Below are positions 1 through 9,255 of a stretch of DNA of 64,000 nucleotides, one piece after another; position 1 is the first letter of the stretch; each line of letters begins with the position of its first letter. A model generated the notes under the pieces. That model made no database searches. It had not been told where the DNA came from and saw only the letters and a program-made list of their open reading frames with translations. The stretch covers positions 2,507,708 to 2,571,707 of the forward strand of contig JASGHM010000002.1 of NCBI GenBank assembly GCA_047602365.1, written 5' to 3'. The position numbers were made by a program, and so were the translations under genes. This stretch comes from Piscinibacter sp047602365. GTDB lineage: Bacteria > Pseudomonadota > Gammaproteobacteria > Burkholderiales > Burkholderiaceae_C.

Positions 1-732
1 GGACTTGAACAGGTAGTTGGTGTTGCCGGCGTTGGTGCTGGTGTTCTTGCCGTACAGCGTCTGCAGCGCCTGGATGTCCAGCACCATCGGCGTGGTCGGC
101 TCGTAGCTGAACGCCGAGTTGATGTTGCCCGGGTCGGCCGAGTAGCTCATCACCGTGAACGAGCGCGAGTCGAGCGACGACGGCAACAGGGTGGACGACA
201 GGCCGCTGGGGTCGAACGGATGCTTGAGGCCGAGCGCATGGCCGATCTCGTGCACCACGGTCACGTACTCGAAGGTGCCCTTGCTCCATGGGTCGGTGGC
301 CGACGAGCTACGCGTGTTGAACCACACGTCGCCAGCGATCGGGCCCGTGCCGGGGAAGTAGGCATAGGCCTGCGCGCCGTCCATCTCGGCGCCCCAGGTG
401 TAGGCGAAGCGCAGGTCACCGACGGTGGTCTCGTTGTCCGCCGTTTCGGTGAAGGTCAGGCCGGACACCGCCTGCCACGCCGCCAGCGCGTCGCGCGTGG
501 CCAGAATGTCGCTTTCCGTCAGCGGGTGGTACTCCGCCGACCAGGGCTCGCCGCTGCCGTTGCTCGGGCCGTAGCCGCCGTTGACCGCGGTCGACCAGGA
601 CGCCGAGGCGCCGGGGGAGCTGAAGGTCAATGCCTTCGACACCCACTGCGTACCGCCGAGCAGCGCATCGATGTTCCGCACCCCGGTGAGGTCGGAGAAG
701 GTCCAGGGTGTTTCGGAAGTGGGAGAGGCCAT
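1..732 (-). CDS. Serralysin-type (M10) zinc metalloprotease, C-terminus cut by window edge
   Basis: The 244 visible residues contain the zinc-binding helix HEIGHALGLKHP (residues 161-172, about 220-252) and the Met-turn MSY near residue 195. Further on is PMVLDIQALQTLYG, typical of serralysins just before their calcium-binding RTX repeats. The family comprises secreted proteases exported without an N-terminal signal peptide by type I secretion, and none is seen here. The RTX repeats and secretion signal expected downstream lie outside the window. The ATG at 732 is the first start after an in-frame TGA and has no clear ribosome binding site. The metzincin assignment is firm; the substrate is unknown. 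Confidence 0.85.
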   Translation of the reverse strand, partial: MASPTSETPWTFSDLTGVRNIDALLGGTQWVSKALTFSSPGASASWSTAVNGGYGPSNGSGEPWSAEYHPLTESDILATRDALAAWQAVSGLTFTETADNETTVGDLRFAYTWGAEMDGAQAYAYFPGTGPIAGDVWFNTRSSSATDPWSKGTFEYVTVVHEIGHALGLKHPFDPSGLSSTLLPSSLDSRSFTVMSYSADPGNINSAFSYEPTTPMVLDIQALQTLYGKNTSTNAGNTNYLFKS

Positions 733-862
733 CGGTGTACCGGCGCGAACGGGGAGTTCGACTCAGTATCCGTGCCGCTCGAAGCGGGCGTCAACGCCTA
801 GATCGTCAACCTTGGCACACTCGCCTGCCGGCCGCAGGCGCGGCCGTGGGACGGATCGTCAC

Positions 863-953
863 TGGCGGAGAAGGAGGGATTCGAACCCTCGATACGGTGA
901 AACCGTATACCGGATTTCGAGTCCGGCGCATTCGACCACTCTGCCACCTCTCC
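863..953 (-). tRNA. tRNA-Ser(CGA)
   Basis: The minus strand folds as a class II tRNA. The acceptor begins GGAGAGG, the anticodon loop is CTCGAAA (anticodon CGA, reading UCG), the variable arm is long, the T-loop is GTTCGAA, and discriminator G is followed by an encoded CCA. It is 91 nt long, as expected for tRNA-Ser. Confidence 0.95.
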
Positions 954-993
954 GGTGCCGATCGTCGTTCGGCGCTTGTCCGCCGAGCCTGCG

Positions 994-1022
994 ATTGTAA
1001 TGCAGCCGGGCGGGCCGCTCAG
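994..1022 (-). promoter_or_regulatory. Candidate sigma-70 promoter for tRNA-Ser
   Basis: On the minus strand a -10 element TACAAT (994-999) lies about 40 bases upstream of the tRNA. A weak -35, CTGAGC (1017-1022), is 17 bases further up and overlaps the stop codon of the preceding hydratase gene. The -10 is good and the -35 is poor. Confidence 0.45.
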
Positions 1023-1829
1023 CCGGTCACGCTCAGGCGCAGTCCGACCAGGCGTGCATCGCTCACGGCCGTCTGCCACAGCTGGCCCGGCGAGAGCGGC
1101 CAGGCATCGGTCAGCGTGCCGGTGGTCACCACGTCGCCGGGCCGGATGGCCCAGTGCGGCGTGCGCTGCGCCATCGCGTCGACCCAGAGGCGCAGTGCGG
1201 TCAACGGGCCGTCGAGCACGTTGCGCCCGCTGCCACGCTCGACCTCGCGGCCATCGCAGCTCAGCGTCAGCGACAGCGCGGCGAGTTGCTCGCCCAGGCG
1301 CTCGAACGCGGTGACCGGAACGCGCGGGCCGACCAGCAGGCGGCCGTGCAGAGCGAAGTCGGCGACGGTGTCGGGCGCGCTGAAGCGCCAGCCGTCGAAA
1401 TGCGTGTGAACGATCTCGAAGCCATGCGCCACCCAGGCCAGGCAGCCGGCGAGTGCTGCCTCGTCCATGCCGGCACTCGGCGCGGACGAAAAGCCGAACA
1501 CGACCTCCGGCTCCAGCCGCGGCTGCACCAGGCCGGCCAGCGAGACCGAGGCCGCATCGCTGTCCAGCAGTTGCAGCGTGCTGCTCCACACCGGCGCCCA
1601 GATCGGCTCGAAGACGCCGTAGCGCGGCCAGATCGTGCGGTTGGTGAAGCCGATCTTGTAGCCCAGCGGCCGCTCGCCGCGGGCGATGCGCATCGTGCGC
1701 AGCCGCTCGGCGACGCCGAACGCGTCGGCCATCGCCAGGCCTTGCGGCTGTTCGCTGGGCAGCGAGGTCAGCTGCGCCGCGTCGTAGGCGGCCAGCAGCC
1801 TGTCGGCGAGTGCGGCGCCATCCACGGGC

Positions 1830-1837
<8 letters not shown>
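1019..1837 (-). CDS. 2-keto-4-pentenoate hydratase / fumarylacetoacetate hydrolase family protein
   Basis: This 272-residue protein resembles the MhpD/HpaH/TesE branch of the FAH superfamily, which hydrates 2-hydroxy-alkadienoates in aromatic meta-cleavage pathways. The acidic metal-binding stretch RLEPEVVFGF and the C-terminal RPGDVVTTGTL match that fold. The GTG at 1837 overlaps the serS stop by 8 bases, so the two genes are probably co-transcribed; a second in-frame GTG lies at 1825. No other ring-cleavage gene is nearby, so the physiological substrate is open. It could also be a decarboxylase of the same family. Confidence 0.8.
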
Positions 1838-3125
<1,288 letters not shown>

Positions 3126-3181
3126 GGGAGCCGGGCGCCGACGGGCGCCTTCCGGAAATCTGGGACCTGGGATTGTAGGCA

Positions 3182-3201
3182 GCGGGCGCCGACGCGCCCG
3201 C
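3182..3201 (-). terminator. GC-rich hairpin after bacterioferritin gene
   Basis: Perfect 8-bp arms GCGGGCGC and GCGCCCGC surround a CGAC loop just past the bfr stop. No U-tract follows. It may be a terminator or an mRNA 3' stabiliser between bfr and serS. Confidence 0.45.
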
Positions 3202-3206
3202 CGCGC

Positions 3207-3683
3207 TCAGGACGGTTCGCCCATCATCGACTGCAGGTAGTTCTGCAGGCCGACCTTGCCGAGCAGTTCGATCTGCGTCTCGAGGAAGTCGATGTGCTCC
3301 TCGGTGTCGTCGAGGATGTCCTGCAGGATGTCGCGCGAAACGTAGTCGCGCACCGATTCGCAGTAGGCGATGCCGTCCTTGATGGTGCCCTGCGCCCCGC
3401 TCTCGAGCTTCAGATCGCACTCGAGCATCTCGGGCACGTTCTCACCGATCAGCAGCTTGCCCAGATCCTGCAGGTTGGGCAGGCCGTCGAGCATGAAGAT
3501 GCGTTCCATCAGCTTGTCGGCGTGCTTCATCTCGCCGATCGACTCTTCGTATTCCTTCTTCGCCAGCTTGTCCAAGCCCCAGTGCTTCAGCATGCGGTAG
3601 TGCAGGAAGTACTGGTTGGTGGCGGTCAGTTCGTTCTTCAGTTGTGCGTTGAGATGGGCGATGACTTGCGGGTCGCTCTTCAT
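3207..3683 (-). CDS. bfr: Bacterioferritin
   Basis: This 158-residue four-helix-bundle protein assembles into 24-subunit iron-storage shells. It has the ferroxidase ligands typical of the family (NELTATNQYFLH, then EEHIDFLETQ). The heme-ligand methionine sits in GEMKHADKLMER, matching Met52 of the E. coli protein. The start is well supported by AGGAGG upstream of the ATG at 3683. The gene is divergent from feoAB with a Fur-like site between them. That pairs iron storage with ferrous iron uptake and suggests opposite regulation from one operator. Confidence 0.95.
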   Translation of the reverse strand: MKSDPQVIAHLNAQLKNELTATNQYFLHYRMLKHWGLDKLAKKEYEESIGEMKHADKLMERIFMLDGLPNLQDLGKLLIGENVPEMLECDLKLESGAQGTIKDGIAYCESVRDYVSRDILQDILDDTEEHIDFLETQIELLGKVGLQNYLQSMMGEPS

Positions 3684-3773
3684 GAGGTCCTCCTGGTTTG
3701 ATGCACGGCAAACATTGTGCGCGGCCAGGTGCCCGCTCTCCGTAAAGTCGCTCTGCGACGCAAGGATGAGCGT

Positions 3774-3810
3774 ACTATGGTTGATAATCGTTCTCATTAA
3801 GAACCATAGT
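3774..3810. repeat. 9-bp perfect inverted repeat flanking the Fur-like site
   Basis: ACTATGGTT (3774-3782) and AACCATAGT (3802-3810) are perfect reverse complements separated by exactly 19 bases, and those 19 bases are the Fur-like site. The whole 37-bp dyad occupies the space between bfr and feoA, ending 2 bases before the feoA start codon. Confidence 0.8.
3783..3801. promoter_or_regulatory. Fur box between bfr and feoAB
   Basis: The 19 bases starting GATAATCGTTCTCATTA match the classical Fur consensus (GATAATGATAATCATTATC) at 13 of 19 positions. Position, neighbours and match all support Fur control of ferrous iron uptake. Whether bfr is also controlled from here is inference. Confidence 0.75.
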
Positions 3811-3812
3811 TC

Positions 3813-4055
3813 ATGCAGCTCAAGGACCTGCCCACCGGGGCACGTGCCCGCGTCGTTTCCGTCACGGCGTCGGCACCCGAACTCGACCCCGGTGACCTGC
3901 GCCGCCTCGGCGAACTCGGCTTCATCCCCGGCGAGCCGGTGCACCTGCTGAGGCGCGGGCCGGGCGGCCGCGAGCCGCTGGCGGTGCAGGTCGGCGACAC
4001 GCTGTTCGCGCTGCGCTGGCTGGAAGCCAGCTGCATCGAGGTCGAACCGGTCTGA
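3813..4055 (+). CDS. feoA: Ferrous iron transport protein A
   Basis: This 80-residue SH3-like cytoplasmic protein is needed for FeoB function. It shows the family pattern of N-terminal LKDLPTGARARVV, central LGELGFIPGEPVHLLRRGPGG and terminal LFALRWLEASCIEVEPV. It is 4 bases upstream of feoB, so the two are translated from one mRNA. The ATG lies directly beside the Fur-like dyad, so the leader must be very short or the promoter must lie inside the dyad. Confidence 0.92.
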   Translation: MQLKDLPTGARARVVSVTASAPELDPGDLRRLGELGFIPGEPVHLLRRGPGGREPLAVQVGDTLFALRWLEASCIEVEPV

Positions 4056-4059
4056 CGGC

Positions 4060-5907
4060 ATGGCCAGCTGGTGCATCGCCCTGGTGGGCAACCCGAACTG
4101 CGGCAAGACCGCCTTGTTCAACCGGCTGACGGGCGCGCGGCAGAAGGTCGCCAACTACGCCGGCGTCACCGTCGAGCGCAAGACCGGCACGGCGACGCTG
4201 CGCGACGGCCGCACGGTGTCGGTGGTCGACCTGCCCGGAACCTACGGCCTCACCCCGGCTACGCCCGACGAGCAGGTGACGGTCGAGGTGATCGAAGGGC
4301 GCCGTGCCGGCGAGGACGTGCCCGACGCGCTGGTCGCTGTGGTCGATGCCACCAACCTGCGCATGAACCTGCGCCTGGTGCTGGAACTGCGCCGCCTCGG
4401 CCGGCCGATGATCGTCGCGCTGAACATGGCCGACGCCGCACGAGCGCAGGGCCTGGTCATCGACGCCGCAGCGCTGTCGCGCGAGCTCGGTTGCCCGGTG
4501 GTCGAGACGGTGGCGGTGCAGCGCAACGGCCACGCGGCGCTGCTGGCGCAGATCGAGGCGCTGGCCGGCGCCGCGACGCCGGCGACGGCCGATGCGGACG
4601 GTGCACGTTCGGCGGCGGAACTGCAGCACGAGGTGCGCCGCCTGCTCGCCATCGCCTCGCCCGACGCGCCGCGCGTGCAGCGGTTGGGCCACCGCGTCGA
4701 CGCCGTGCTGCTGCATCCGGTGGCCGGGCTGCTGATCCTGACCACGCTGCTGTTCCTGATCTTCCAGGCCGTGTTCTCCTGGGCCAACGTGCCGATGGAC
4801 GCCATCAAGGCCGGCATGGCCGCGCTCGGCGACGCGGTGAACAGCTCGATGGCCGACGGCCCGCTGCGCAGCCTGCTGGTCGACGGCGTGATCGCCGGCG
4901 CCGGCGGCGTGCTGGTGTTCCTGCCGCAGATCCTGATCCTGTTCTTCTTCATCCTGCTGCTCGAGGACTCCGGCTACCTGCCGCGCGCCGCCTTCCTGCT
5001 CGACACGCTGATGGGCAAGGTCGGCCTGTCCGGGCGCGCCTTCATTCCGCTGCTGTCGAGCTTCGCCTGCGCGGTGCCCGGCGTGATGGCGGCACGCACC
5101 ATCGCCAACCCGCGCGACCGGCTGGCGACCATCATGATCGCCCCGCTGATGACCTGTTCGGCGCGATTGCCGGTCTACGCGCTGCTGATCGGCGCCTTCG
5201 TGCCGGAGCGCGACGTCGGCCCCTTCAACCTGCGCGGGCTGACGCTGTTCGGCCTGTACGCGACCGGCGTGCTGTCGGCCTGCGCGGTGGCCTGGTGCAT
5301 CAAGCGCTTCTGGACGCGGCGCAGCTACCAGCCGCTGATGCTCGAACTGCCGCCCTACCGCCGGCCTCGCCTGCGCAGCCTGGCGCTGGGCCTGTGGGAA
5401 CGCACGGTGATCTTCCTGCGCCGCGTCGGCACCATCATCTTCTCGCTGATGGTGGTGCTGTGGTTCCTCGCCACCTTCCCGGCGCCGCCCGAGGGCGCCA
5501 CCGGTCCGGCGATCCAGTACAGCCTGGCCGGCATGCTCGGCCGCGCACTCGAGCTGCTGTTCGCGCCGGTCGGCTTCAACTGGCAGATCTCGATCGCGCT
5601 GGTACCGGGCCTGGCCGCACGGGAGGTGGCGGTGGGCGCGCTGGGCACGGTCTACGCGCTGTCGGCCGCCGGCGATGCGGTGGCCGACTCGCTGGCGCCG
5701 GTGATCGCGCAGCAGTGGTCGCTCGCCACCGCCTATGCACTGCTGGCCTGGTACGTGTTCGCGCCGCAGTGCCTGTCGACACTGGCGGTGGTCAGGCGCG
5801 AGACCAACTCGTGGCGCTACCCGTTGCTGATGCTGGCCTACCTGTTCGCGCTGGCCTACCTGGCCGCGTTCGTGACCTACCGGGTCGCGCTCTGGTTCGG
5901 AGGCTGA
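4060..5907 (+). CDS. feoB: Ferrous iron transporter, GTPase-permease B
   Basis: This 615-residue inner-membrane Fe(II) transporter has an N-terminal GTP-binding domain (residues 1-170) with G1 GNPNCGKTALFN, G3 DLPGTYGL and G4 NMAD. A linker follows, then a membrane domain from about residue 225 with two gate regions. The length is shorter than the 773 residues of E. coli FeoB but normal for the short betaproteobacterial form. It sits in the order feoA, feoB, small Cys-containing membrane protein. Confidence 0.95.
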   Translation: MASWCIALVGNPNCGKTALFNRLTGARQKVANYAGVTVERKTGTATLRDGRTVSVVDLPGTYGLTPATPDEQVTVEVIEGRRAGEDVPDALVAVVDATNLRMNLRLVLELRRLGRPMIVALNMADAARAQGLVIDAAALSRELGCPVVETVAVQRNGHAALLAQIEALAGAATPATADADGARSAAELQHEVRRLLAIASPDAPRVQRLGHRVDAVLLHPVAGLLILTTLLFLIFQAVFSWANVPMDAIKAGMAALGDAVNSSMADGPLRSLLVDGVIAGAGGVLVFLPQILILFFFILLLEDSGYLPRAAFLLDTLMGKVGLSGRAFIPLLSSFACAVPGVMAARTIANPRDRLATIMIAPLMTCSARLPVYALLIGAFVPERDVGPFNLRGLTLFGLYATGVLSACAVAWCIKRFWTRRSYQPLMLELPPYRRPRLRSLALGLWERTVIFLRRVGTIIFSLMVVLWFLATFPAPPEGATGPAIQYSLAGMLGRALELLFAPVGFNWQISIALVPGLAAREVAVGALGTVYALSAAGDAVADSLAPVIAQQWSLATAYALLAWYVFAPQCLSTLAVVRRETNSWRYPLLMLAYLFALAYLAAFVTYRVALWFGG

Positions 5908-5911
5908 GATC

Positions 5912-6211
5912 GTGAGCGCTCAATCCGTCGTCGCCGCGCTGATCGTCGCCGCCTGCGCAGCCTGGTCGGTCTGGACCCTGCTGCTGCGCCCGCTGCGCCG
6001 CTGGTGGCGCAAGGAGCCGGGCGGCTGCAGCGGCTGCGGCGGCGCCGTCAGCCCAGGTTCGCCATCGACTTGTCGCCCAGGCCCAGCGGCAGCGGAAACT
6101 GGACCGACTCCGCCACGCCGGGCAGTGATCGCACTGACACCGCACCCAGCGAACGCAGCCGTTCGATCACCTGCTGCACCAGGATGTCGGGCGCCGACGC
6201 GCCGGCCGTGA
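5912..6211 (+). CDS. Small FeoB-associated membrane protein (C-terminus doubtful)
   Basis: The GTG start is 5 bases after feoB. Residues 6-27 form one membrane segment (VVAALIVAACAAWSVWTLLL), followed by a basic stretch and CSGCGG. This is the layout of the short Cys-rich proteins found after feoB in many proteobacteria. The open frame runs to residue 99, but the second half lies antisense to the ispH 3' end and is Pro/Arg-rich. The true protein may therefore end near residue 45-60 if the reading frame is broken here too. The role in iron uptake is inferred from position only. Confidence 0.55.
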   Translation: MSAQSVVAALIVAACAAWSVWTLLLRPLRRWWRKEPGGCSGCGGAVSPGSPSTCRPGPAAAETGPTPPRRAVIALTPHPANAAVRSPAAPGCRAPTRRP

Positions 6212-7023
6212 GCCCGACGCGACGCTTGCCGTCCAGCCATTCGGCGCTTCAGGTCCTCGGGCTGGTCGACCATGTAGGCCGGCGTGCCCAGGCGCTGCGC
6301 CAGCTCCTGCAGGCGGTTGCTGTTCGAGCTGGTCGGGCTGCCGACGACGATCACCACGTCGACCGAGGGCGCCAGCACCTTGACGGCGTCCTGGCGGTTC
6401 TGCGTCGCGTAGCAGATGTCCTGCTTCTTCGGTTCGCGCACGCTCGGGAAGCGGCGCTTCACCGCGGCGAGGATCTCGGCCGCGTCGTCGACCGACAGCG
6501 TGGTCTGCGTGACCACCGCCAGCCGCTCGGTCTGCGGCAGCGCCAGCTTCTCGACGTCGGCGACGTCCTCGACGAGGTAGATGCCCTCGCTGAGCTGGCC
6601 CATCGTGCCCTCGACCTCGGGGTGCCCCTTGTGGCCGATCATCACGAAGTCGTAGCCTTCCTTGTGCAGCTTGGCGACCTCGACATGCACCTTGGTGACC
6701 AGCGGGCAGGTGGCGTCGAACACGCTGAAGCCACGCTGCGCGGCCTCCTGACGCACCGCCTGCGAGACGCCGTGCGCGCTGAACACCAGCGTCGCGCCCG
6801 GCGGCACGTCGGCCAGGTCCTCGATGAAGATCGCGCCCTTGGCCTTCAGGTCGTTGACCACGTAGGTGTTGTGCACGATCTCGTGGCGCACGTAGATCGG
6901 CGCGCCGAACTTCTTCAACGCACGCTCGACGATCTCGATCGCCCGGTCCACGCCGGCGCAGAAGCCGCGCGGCTCGGCCAGCAGCACCTCGTGCAGGCCG
7001 TCCTCGATGACGTCACGGCCCAT
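6048..7023 (-). CDS. ispH: 4-hydroxy-3-methylbut-2-enyl diphosphate reductase, frame broken by one extra base
   Basis: This is the last enzyme of the MEP isoprenoid pathway, a 4Fe-4S protein. From ATG 7023 the frame gives LAEPRGFCAGVDRAI, then FDATCPLVTKVH and ICYATQNRQDAV, covering the three cluster cysteines. After DQPEDLK the frame is wrong. Skipping one base at about 6243-6246 restores EWLDGKRRVGLTAGASAPDI and a normal end, SMANLG, with TGA at 6048-6050, for about 324 residues. The gene is essential in organisms relying on this pathway, so a consensus error is likelier than a dead gene. The ATG overlaps the fkpB stop (TGATG). Confidence 0.92.
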
Positions 7024-7466
7024 CACAGCACCCCGATCAGTTGCACTTCGAAGGTCACCGGCCGGCCGGCCAGCGGGTGGTTGAAGTCGAACAGCAGCCA
7101 GTCGCCACCCTCCTCGCGCACCACGCCGGCGTAGCTGGCCTGGCCATCGGGCGTCGGGAACTGCACCACGTCGCCGACGTGGTAGCTCGCGTCCGGGTCG
7201 CCCAGCTCGGCCAGCAGCGCGCGCTTGACGCGCTGCAGCAGCTCGGGGTTGCGCTCGCCGAAAGCCTCGCCGGCCGGCACGTCGAAGACGCTGCGCGTGC
7301 CCTCGGCCAGGCCGAGCAGACGCTGCTCCAGCGCCGCGGCGAGTTCGCCGGTGCCCAGCGACAGCGTGGCCGGCTTGTCGGCGAAGGTGTTGACGATGTC
7401 CGCGCCGTCGGGCCCGGCGAGGCGGTAGTGCAGGGTCAGAAACGACCCCGGCTGCACGAGATTCAC
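7023..7466 (-). CDS. fkpB: FKBP-type peptidyl-prolyl cis-trans isomerase (SlpA-like)
   Basis: This roughly 147-residue small FKBP starts with the substrate-fold strand FLTLHYRLAGPDG and carries an inserted flap (YHVGDVVQFPTPDGQASYAGVV). It then has FDFNHPLAGRPVTFEV, a hallmark of the SlpA/SlyD type. In E. coli fkpB also directly precedes ispH, and here they overlap by one base. GTG at 7466 is chosen; an in-frame TTG at 7472 behind GGAG is an alternative. Expected role: proline isomerisation and chaperone activity in the cytoplasm. Confidence 0.88.
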   Translation of the reverse strand: MNLVQPGSFLTLHYRLAGPDGADIVNTFADKPATLSLGTGELAAALEQRLLGLAEGTRSVFDVPAGEAFGERNPELLQRVKRALLAELGDPDASYHVGDVVQFPTPDGQASYAGVVREEGGDWLLFDFNHPLAGRPVTFEVQLIGVL

Positions 7467-7531
7467 GGCCAAACCTGCTCCAGTAGACTGGCCTCGATTT
7501 TACGAGGCATGGCCCGGCGGCCCTTCCGACC

Positions 7532-8204
7532 GTGATCAAGGACCTTCCCCCCGACGCGCGACCGCGAGAGAAGCTGCTGGCCCAGGGGCCCGGCCGCGCT
7601 GGCCGACGCCGAGCTGGTGGCGCTGCTGCTGCGCACCGGGCTGAAGGGCGTTTCGGTGCTGCAGCTGGCACAGCAGGTGCTCGATGCCTTCGGTGGGCCT
7701 GCCGGTCTGCTCCATGCGAAGACCGACGAGCTCCGGCGCATCAAGGGCCTGGGCCCGGCCAAGCGCGCCGAGCTGGCTGCCGTGATCGAGCTGGCGCGGC
7801 GCTCGCTGCAGCAACGGCTGGCCGACCGGCCGACCTTCGAGTCGCCCGAGCGGGTGCGCGAGTACCTGCAATTGCAGCTCGCGGTGCGCGAGCACGAGGT
7901 CTTCGCGGTGCTGTTCCTCGACGCCCAGCACCGGCTGCTGCAGTTCGACGAGATGTTCCGCGGCACGCTGACGCAGACCAGTGTCTACCCACGCGAAGTG
8001 GTGCGGCGCGCACTGGCGCTGAACGCCGCGGCCGTGATCCTGGCGCACAACCATCCGTCCGGCGTCGCCGAGCCGTCCCGCGCCGACGAGTTCCTCACCC
8101 AGTCGCTGAAGAGCGCGCTGGCGCTGGTCGACGTGCGGGTGCTCGATCACATGGTGGTCGGGCGTGCGCAGGTGGTGTCGTTCGCCGAGCGGGGCTTGTT
8201 GTGA
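7532..8204 (+). CDS. radC: RadC family protein (JAB/MPN metalloprotease fold), frame broken by one extra base
   Basis: The GTG at 7532 opens MIKDLPPDARPREKLLAQGP, the usual RadC start. One extra base at about 7585-7593 then shifts the frame. Without it the protein continues AALADAELVALLLRTGLKGVSV to the end, about 223 residues. The helix-hairpin-helix region (LRRIKGLGPAKRAEL) and the JAMM-type HNHPSG motif are present. The cellular role of RadC is poorly defined, and the old link to DNA repair is not well supported. The stop overlaps the next gene by GTGA. Confidence 0.9.
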
Positions 8205-8860
8205 GCGATCCCAAGGTGCACTCGCTGGCCGATCTCGGTGCCCTGCGCAAGGCGATGCGCGACGCCGAGCGCGAAGCGGCCGCCGCGGCGGCGCGTTCGC
8301 AGGCGGAGCGGGTCCGCGCGCAGCGCGAGCGCGACCTGTTCGCGCTCAGTGTCGGGCCGGTGGTGCCGCTGCGGCCGGTCGCACGTGCGGCGAAATCGGC
8401 GGCCCGGCCCAGCCCGGAGCCGCGCCAGCGGCAGCGCGACGAGGCCGCCGTGCTGGCCGAATCGATCTCCGACGAGTTCGACGTCGAGTCGCTGCTCGAC
8501 ACCGACGAGGCGCTGTCGTTCCGGCGCCGCGGCGTCGGGCCCGAGGTGGTGCGCAAGCTGCGCCGCGGCGTCTGGGCGATCCAGGCCCAGCTCGACCTGC
8601 ACGGCCTGCGCCGCGACGAGGCCCGCGAGCGGCTGGCCGCGTTCCTGAGGGAAGCGGTGCGTGGCGGGCTGCGCTGTGTGCGCGTGGTGCACGGCAAGGG
8701 CAACGGTTCGCCTGGCCGCGAACCGGTGCTCAAGGGCAAGGTGCGCAGCTGGCTGGTGCAGAAGAACGAGGTGATCGCCTTCACGCAGGCACGTGCGCAG
8801 GACGGCGGGCATGGGGCCTTGATCGTCCTGTTGCGGCCGTCGACGGCCGCAATGGCCTAA
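8201..8860 (+). CDS. Smr domain protein
   Basis: This 219-residue protein has a charged, Ala/Arg-rich N-terminal half and a C-terminal Smr domain (about residues 125-215). The domain contains LDLHGLRRDEA, VVHGKGNGS and a GGHGALIVLL end. The H-G-K-G loop is the proposed nuclease or RNA-binding site of Smr domains. Translation is coupled to radC by a GTGA overlap. Stand-alone Smr proteins of this type (SmrA/SmrB-like) have been linked to cleavage of mRNA at collided ribosomes; which subfamily this one belongs to cannot be settled by eye. Confidence 0.85.
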   Translation: MSDPKVHSLADLGALRKAMRDAEREAAAAAARSQAERVRAQRERDLFALSVGPVVPLRPVARAAKSAARPSPEPRQRQRDEAAVLAESISDEFDVESLLDTDEALSFRRRGVGPEVVRKLRRGVWAIQAQLDLHGLRRDEARERLAAFLREAVRGGLRCVRVVHGKGNGSPGREPVLKGKVRSWLVQKNEVIAFTQARAQDGGHGALIVLLRPSTAAMA

Positions 8861-9255
8861 CCACCCTTGTTGCGCATCCAGTCTGCGGTGCCGAAGAAGG
8901 CCTGAGCGAGCCGCTCGGCCAGCACCGGGTCGACCGCGCGCTCGCGCATCGCCTGCGCCATGCAGGCCAGCCACTGGTCGCGTTCGCGGATGCCGATGGC
9001 AAACGGCAGGTGGCGCGCACGCAGCCGCGGGTGGCCGAAACGTTCGACGTAGTGCTGCGGCCCGCCCAGCCAGCCGCACAGGAACCAGAACAGCTTGTCG
9101 CGGGCGCTGTCCAGCGTGGCGCCGTGCACCGCGCGCAGCGCGGCGTAGTCCGGCTCCAGGTCCATCAGGTCGTAGAAGCGGTCGACCAGGCTGCGCACCG
9201 CCGGCTCGCCGCCGATCAGCGCGAAGGCATTCGCCTCGGTGGTGGGCTCGCTCAT
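8857..9255 (-). CDS. Group II truncated hemoglobin
   Basis: The 132-residue globin shows the compact 2-on-2 pattern: a B-helix FYDLMDLEP, the CD/E region WFLCGWLGG, and the proximal histidine in RARHLPFAI. It also has the Trp at G8 (DQWLACM) that typifies group II. Such globins bind O2 and NO. Its ATG overlaps the stop of the FlhG-like ATPase gene, which in turn overlaps a GGDEF gene, so this globin is translated with a motility/signalling operon. It converges with smr, and the two 3' ends overlap by 4 bases. Confidence 0.9.
   Translation of the reverse strand: MSEPTTEANAFALIGGEPAVRSLVDRFYDLMDLEPDYAALRAVHGATLDSARDKLFWFLCGWLGGPQHYVERFGHPRLRARHLPFAIGIRERDQWLACMAQAMRERAVDPVLAERLAQAFFGTADWMRNKGG

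Noticed and set aside
798..1589. Open frame on the minus strand across the tRNA-Ser region
   Set aside because: It runs through the tRNA and is a frame shadow of the hydratase gene.
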